Below the pieces are notes generated by a model. The model was not told where the DNA came from and ran no database searches. It worked only from the letters and a program-made list of their open reading frames with translations. From Candidatus Omnitrophota bacterium (GTDB lineage Bacteria > Omnitrophota > Gorgyraeia > Gygaellales > Profunditerraquicolaceae): a stretch of DNA of 8,104 bases. The translations under genes and the position numbers were made by a program. Shown here one piece after another: positions 6,018 through 8,104 of this stretch. The stretch spans positions 1 through 8,104 of the forward strand of contig JAQTNM010000062.1 in assembly GCA_028713875.1 (NCBI GenBank), read 5' to 3'. Positions within the stretch are counted from its first letter, which is position 1. The number at the start of each line of letters is the position of its first letter.

Positions 6018-6033
6018 TAAGTTTTATGCCGGC

Positions 6034-6711
6034 TCAAGTCGCCTGAGGCGCCTCCTGAGGCGCTTCTGTGGCTTGGTCCTTATCCAGCAGTATATCTCCC
6101 TTATAAATCCAGGATTTGATTCCGATAAGCCCGTAAGTTGTCAGGCTTTCGGCAAAACCATAGTCAATATCCGCACGCATGGTCGAAAGAGGGATTTTAC
6201 CCTGTTTAAAAGTCTCGGTGCGGGACATCTCGGCTCCGCCGAGCCTGCCTGAACAGGTAATTTTGACTCCTTTTGCGCCTGAATTCATAGCCTGTTCTAT
6301 AGCGCGCTTTATTGCCCTGCGGAAAGCAACCCTTTTTTCAAGCTGCAGGGCCACGTTTTCGGCTAACAGCTGCGCATCCATAGACGGATTTTTTACTTCC
6401 TCTATATCTATTGAGACTTCCTTCTTGACTATGCCGTTCAAGTCCTCCCTTAAGCGTTCAATATCCGCTCCGTGTCGGCCGATGATTATGCCGGGCCGTG
6501 CAGTCGCTATGCGTATCTTGATCCGGTCCACTAATCTCTCTATGATAATCCTGGAAATAGCCGCCTGTTTGAATTTACTCTTGATAAATTTACGTATACG
6601 GTAATCTTCCTCAACCAGGGCGCCGTATTCCCTGGGCTTGGCAAACCATCGGCTGTGCCATGTCCGGATAAAACCCATTCTCAGCACAAAAGGATTGACT
6701 TTATGCCCCAT
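6034..6711 (-). CDS. rpsC: 30S ribosomal protein S3
   Basis: Small-subunit head protein at the mRNA entry tunnel. The 225 residues are near the E. coli length (233). The N-terminus MGHKVNPFVLRMGFIRTWHS (1-20) is the family opening. The KH domain has its GxxG loop as GRHG (78-81). Arg131, Arg132 and Lys135 in the block FRRAIKRA (130-137) match the E. coli residues linked to mRNA helicase activity, and the C-terminal domain includes SGRLGGAEMSRTE (154-166) and IGIKSWIYKGDIL (196-208). After 209 the tail is variable and acidic-polar, with EAPQ repeated twice from a 12-base tandem duplication. AGGAG within the rplV stop region serves the start, four bases after rplV. Confidence 0.98.
   Translation of the reverse strand: MGHKVNPFVLRMGFIRTWHSRWFAKPREYGALVEEDYRIRKFIKSKFKQAAISRIIIERLVDRIKIRIATARPGIIIGRHGADIERLREDLNGIVKKEVSIDIEEVKNPSMDAQLLAENVALQLEKRVAFRRAIKRAIEQAMNSGAKGVKITCSGRLGGAEMSRTETFKQGKIPLSTMRADIDYGFAESLTTYGLIGIKSWIYKGDILLDKDQATEAPQEAPQAT
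6043..6066 (-). repeat. Two tandem 12-base units in the rpsC tail
   Basis: The units GAAGCGCCTCAG and GAGGCGCCTCAG lie head to tail and differ at one base, encoding EAPQ-EAPQ near the S3 C-terminus. Because each unit holds GCGCCTC, the pair also creates an inverted repeat GCGCCTC-AG-GAGGCGC. It looks like a replication-slippage duplication in a tolerant tail. Confidence 0.6.
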
Positions 6712-6715
6712 AAAT

Positions 6716-7054
6716 TTACTCTCCTGATTTAAGGTCTAACTCGATTCGGATATGCGCGGTTCTTTTTAAAATCGGCGCCGCCCTGCCGAAAGCCGCTGCC
6801 TTGAATCTTTTCCAGGACGGCCCGGCATCGCAGACCGCTTTGGATACATAGAGCTGTTCGGGCTTAAACCCCTTCACCTTGGCATTGGCCACGGCCGAGC
6901 GCAATATCTTGACCAGGTATTCCTTAGGCCTCTTATTTAAAGAAGCCAGTATAGCCTGCGCCTCCAAAACATCCTTGTTGCGGATAAGCTCCATTACCTG
7001 CCTGACATTTGTAGGTTTTAGTCTTATAAATTTTAATTCTGATTTTACTATCAT
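6716..7054 (-). CDS. rplV: 50S ribosomal protein L22
   Basis: Early-assembly large-subunit protein whose long beta-hairpin lines the nascent-peptide exit tunnel at its constriction. The 112 residues match E. coli (110). Motifs: FIRLKPTNVRQVMELIRNKD (9-28), LVKILRSAVANAKVKG (47-62), and the C-terminal GPSWKRFKAAAFGRAAPILK (78-97) followed by RTAHIRIELD. In the hairpin, the stretch that E. coli writes PRAKGR (87-92) is AAAFGR here (86-91), losing a Pro and two basic side chains while keeping the GR. It begins 18 bases after rpsS, with GGTGAG about nine bases ahead. The family is certain; the effect of the loop change is unknown. Confidence 0.97.
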   Translation of the reverse strand: MIVKSELKFIRLKPTNVRQVMELIRNKDVLEAQAILASLNKRPKEYLVKILRSAVANAKVKGFKPEQLYVSKAVCDAGPSWKRFKAAAFGRAAPILKRTAHIRIELDLKSGE

Positions 7055-7072
7055 TTAACCACTCACCAGTTA

Positions 7073-7360
7073 CTATGTTTTTTCAAGGGCCTTTTTGGCT
7101 TTTACTCCGCCGTGTTTACGGAATATCCTGCTGGGGGCAAACTCTCCCAGCTTATGCCCGACCATATTCTCGGTGACAAAAACCGGAACATGCTTATGGC
7201 CATCGTATACGGCAAAGGTAAATCCCACAAAATCCGGGATGACGGTCGAACGCCTGGACCAGGTCATTATTGCCTGGCGGCTTCCGGAACGTCGCGCCTT
7301 ATCTACTTTTTTTAAGAGTGACTCCTCTACAAAAGGTCCTTTTTTAAGCGAACGGGGCAT
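7073..7360 (-). CDS. rpsS: 30S ribosomal protein S19
   Basis: Small-subunit head protein that pairs with S13 and contacts the A-site finger region of the 50S. The 95 residues fit the family (E. coli 92). The opening MPRSLKKGPFVEESLLKKVD (1-20), TWSRRSTVIPDFVGFTFAVY (33-52), and the signature GHKHVPVFVTENMVGHKLGE (54-73) followed by FAPSR are all intact, so nothing is truncated. It starts two bases after the rplB stop, with AGGAAA running into that stop codon. Two in-frame stops in tandem, TAG then TAA, close it. Its position between rplB and rplV is the standard S10-operon order. Confidence 0.98.
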   Translation of the reverse strand: MPRSLKKGPFVEESLLKKVDKARRSGSRQAIMTWSRRSTVIPDFVGFTFAVYDGHKHVPVFVTENMVGHKLGEFAPSRIFRKHGGVKAKKALEKT

Positions 7361-7362
7361 CT

Positions 7363-8104
7363 TTATTTCCTTCGTTTAATAATGAACTTATCCGAATACT
7401 TGCCTTTTTTCCTGGTCTTATATCCCTTTGTGGGAATTCCCCAGGGCGTAACCGGATGCGGGTTACCTTGCCCGGACTTCCCTTCGCCGCCGCCGTGAGG
7501 ATGGTCTACGGGGTTCATAGCCAGGCCTCTTACAGTCGGCCTTATCCCCAGCCATCTGCTGCGGCCGGCCTTGCCCATACTCATTGATTCGTGCTCAACA
7601 TTGCTCAACTGCCCTATGGTGGCACGGCAGTCTAAATTTACCAATCTCACCTCGCCTGAAGGAAGCCGGATATGAGCAAATTCGCCTTCTTTAGCCATAA
7701 TCTGGGCGTAACTACCTGCGCTTCTGACTATCTGTCCGCCTTTGCCCTTGAATAACTCCAGATTATGGATCATAGTGCCGGAGGGGATATGTCTGATAAG
7801 AAGACAGTTGCCGTTTTTTATTTCTGCATCCTTCTGATTTGAAGAAATGATCTCATCCCCTACGTTTAAACCCAGCGGCGCCAGTATATAGCTTTTCTTT
7901 TTATCCGGGTATTCGATAAGTGCAAGGCGGCTGGAACGGTTTGGGTCGTATTCAATACTTAAAACCTTTGCCGGCACATCCAAGAGATCTCTCCTGAAGT
8001 CAACGATGCGCAGCATCCTCTTGTGCCCCCCGCCCCGGTGCCTGACTGTTATGCGACCTTTGGTATTCCTGCCTCCGGTTTTCTTCAAGGGCATAACCAG
8101 GGAT
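7363..8104 (-). CDS. rplB: 50S ribosomal protein L2 (5' end cut by window edge)
   Basis: Large universally conserved protein needed for subunit association and peptidyl-transferase activity. The window holds 246 in-frame codons beginning S-L-V before the Met at 8094; that Met aligns inside the family (E. coli LLEKNSKSGGRN region), so it is internal and about 30 N-terminal residues lie beyond the edge. Visible motifs include GGRNTKGRITVRHRGGGHKR, YILAPLGLNVGD, GKGGQIVRSAGSYAQI, RLPSGEVRLVNLDCRATIG, and the catalytic-region block RPTVRGLAMNPVDHPHGGGE with the conserved His pair near the peptidyl-transferase centre. It ends in basic KFIIKRRK. It is the most upstream gene seen; rplC, rplD and rplW would normally precede it. 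Confidence 0.98.
   Translation of the reverse strand, partial: SLVMPLKKTGGRNTKGRITVRHRGGGHKRMLRIVDFRRDLLDVPAKVLSIEYDPNRSSRLALIEYPDKKKSYILAPLGLNVGDEIISSNQKDAEIKNGNCLLIRHIPSGTMIHNLELFKGKGGQIVRSAGSYAQIMAKEGEFAHIRLPSGEVRLVNLDCRATIGQLSNVEHESMSMGKAGRSRWLGIRPTVRGLAMNPVDHPHGGGEGKSGQGNPHPVTPWGIPTKGYKTRKKGKYSDKFIIKRRK

Noticed and set aside
6179..6604. Plus-strand open frame of 141 codons
   Set aside because: Antisense shadow of rpsC, whose KH domain and helicase residues are intact on the other strand.
8092..8094. ATG at 8094 as the true start of L2
   Set aside because: The frame stays open to the window edge, and the position aligns about 30 residues into L2. The gene is cut by the window, not naturally short.
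1..8104. A novel defence, mobile or accessory system
   Set aside because: Every stretch is accounted for by conserved ribosomal protein genes and secY on one strand, with no insertion, repeat array or unknown gene between them.

Overview
The window is one uninterrupted block of translation genes, all on the minus strand. It is the second half of the S10 ribosomal protein operon running straight into the spc operon and ending in secY. Reading along transcription (high to low coordinates) the order is rplB (5' end cut by the window edge), rpsS, rplV, rpsC, rplP, rpmC, rpsQ, rplN, rplX, rplE, rpsN (short zinc type), rpsH, rplF, rplR, rpsE, rplO and secY (3' end cut by the window edge). No gap exceeds 37 bases and several neighbours overlap, so no stretch over 300 bases is unassigned. 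I see no RNA gene, mobile element, CRISPR array or internal promoter.

The organism is a bacterium: bacterial-type protein families, bacterial gene order, Shine-Dalgarno-like AGGAG/GAGG sites. The combination of a zinc-type S14, a four-cysteine L24, no rpmD between rpsE and rplO, and the style of the SecY N-terminus (LNALANSFKIPDLKRR) reminds me of uncultivated lineages around Candidatus Omnitrophota or neighbouring phyla. That placement is recollection and inference, not a search result; I hold it at roughly even odds.

The first half (7363-8104 down to 5096) holds the 3' part of S10: L2, S19, L22, S3, L16, L29, S17. The second half (5099 down to 1) is spc: L14, L24, L5, S14, S8, L6, L18, S5, L15, SecY. 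The rpsQ-rplN junction overlaps by four bases (ATGA), so there is no room at the junction for the separate spc promoter known from E. coli; the two operons look like one transcription unit. The products are co-assembled into the 30S and 50S subunits, and SecY forms the membrane channel onto which translating ribosomes dock.

I found no undescribed system. The points worth a second look are modest: loss of rpmD, a Lys/Ala-rich N-terminal extension on L15, an altered exit-tunnel loop in L22, a small inverted repeat that encloses the rplP ribosome-binding site, and a short tandem duplication in the S3 tail.
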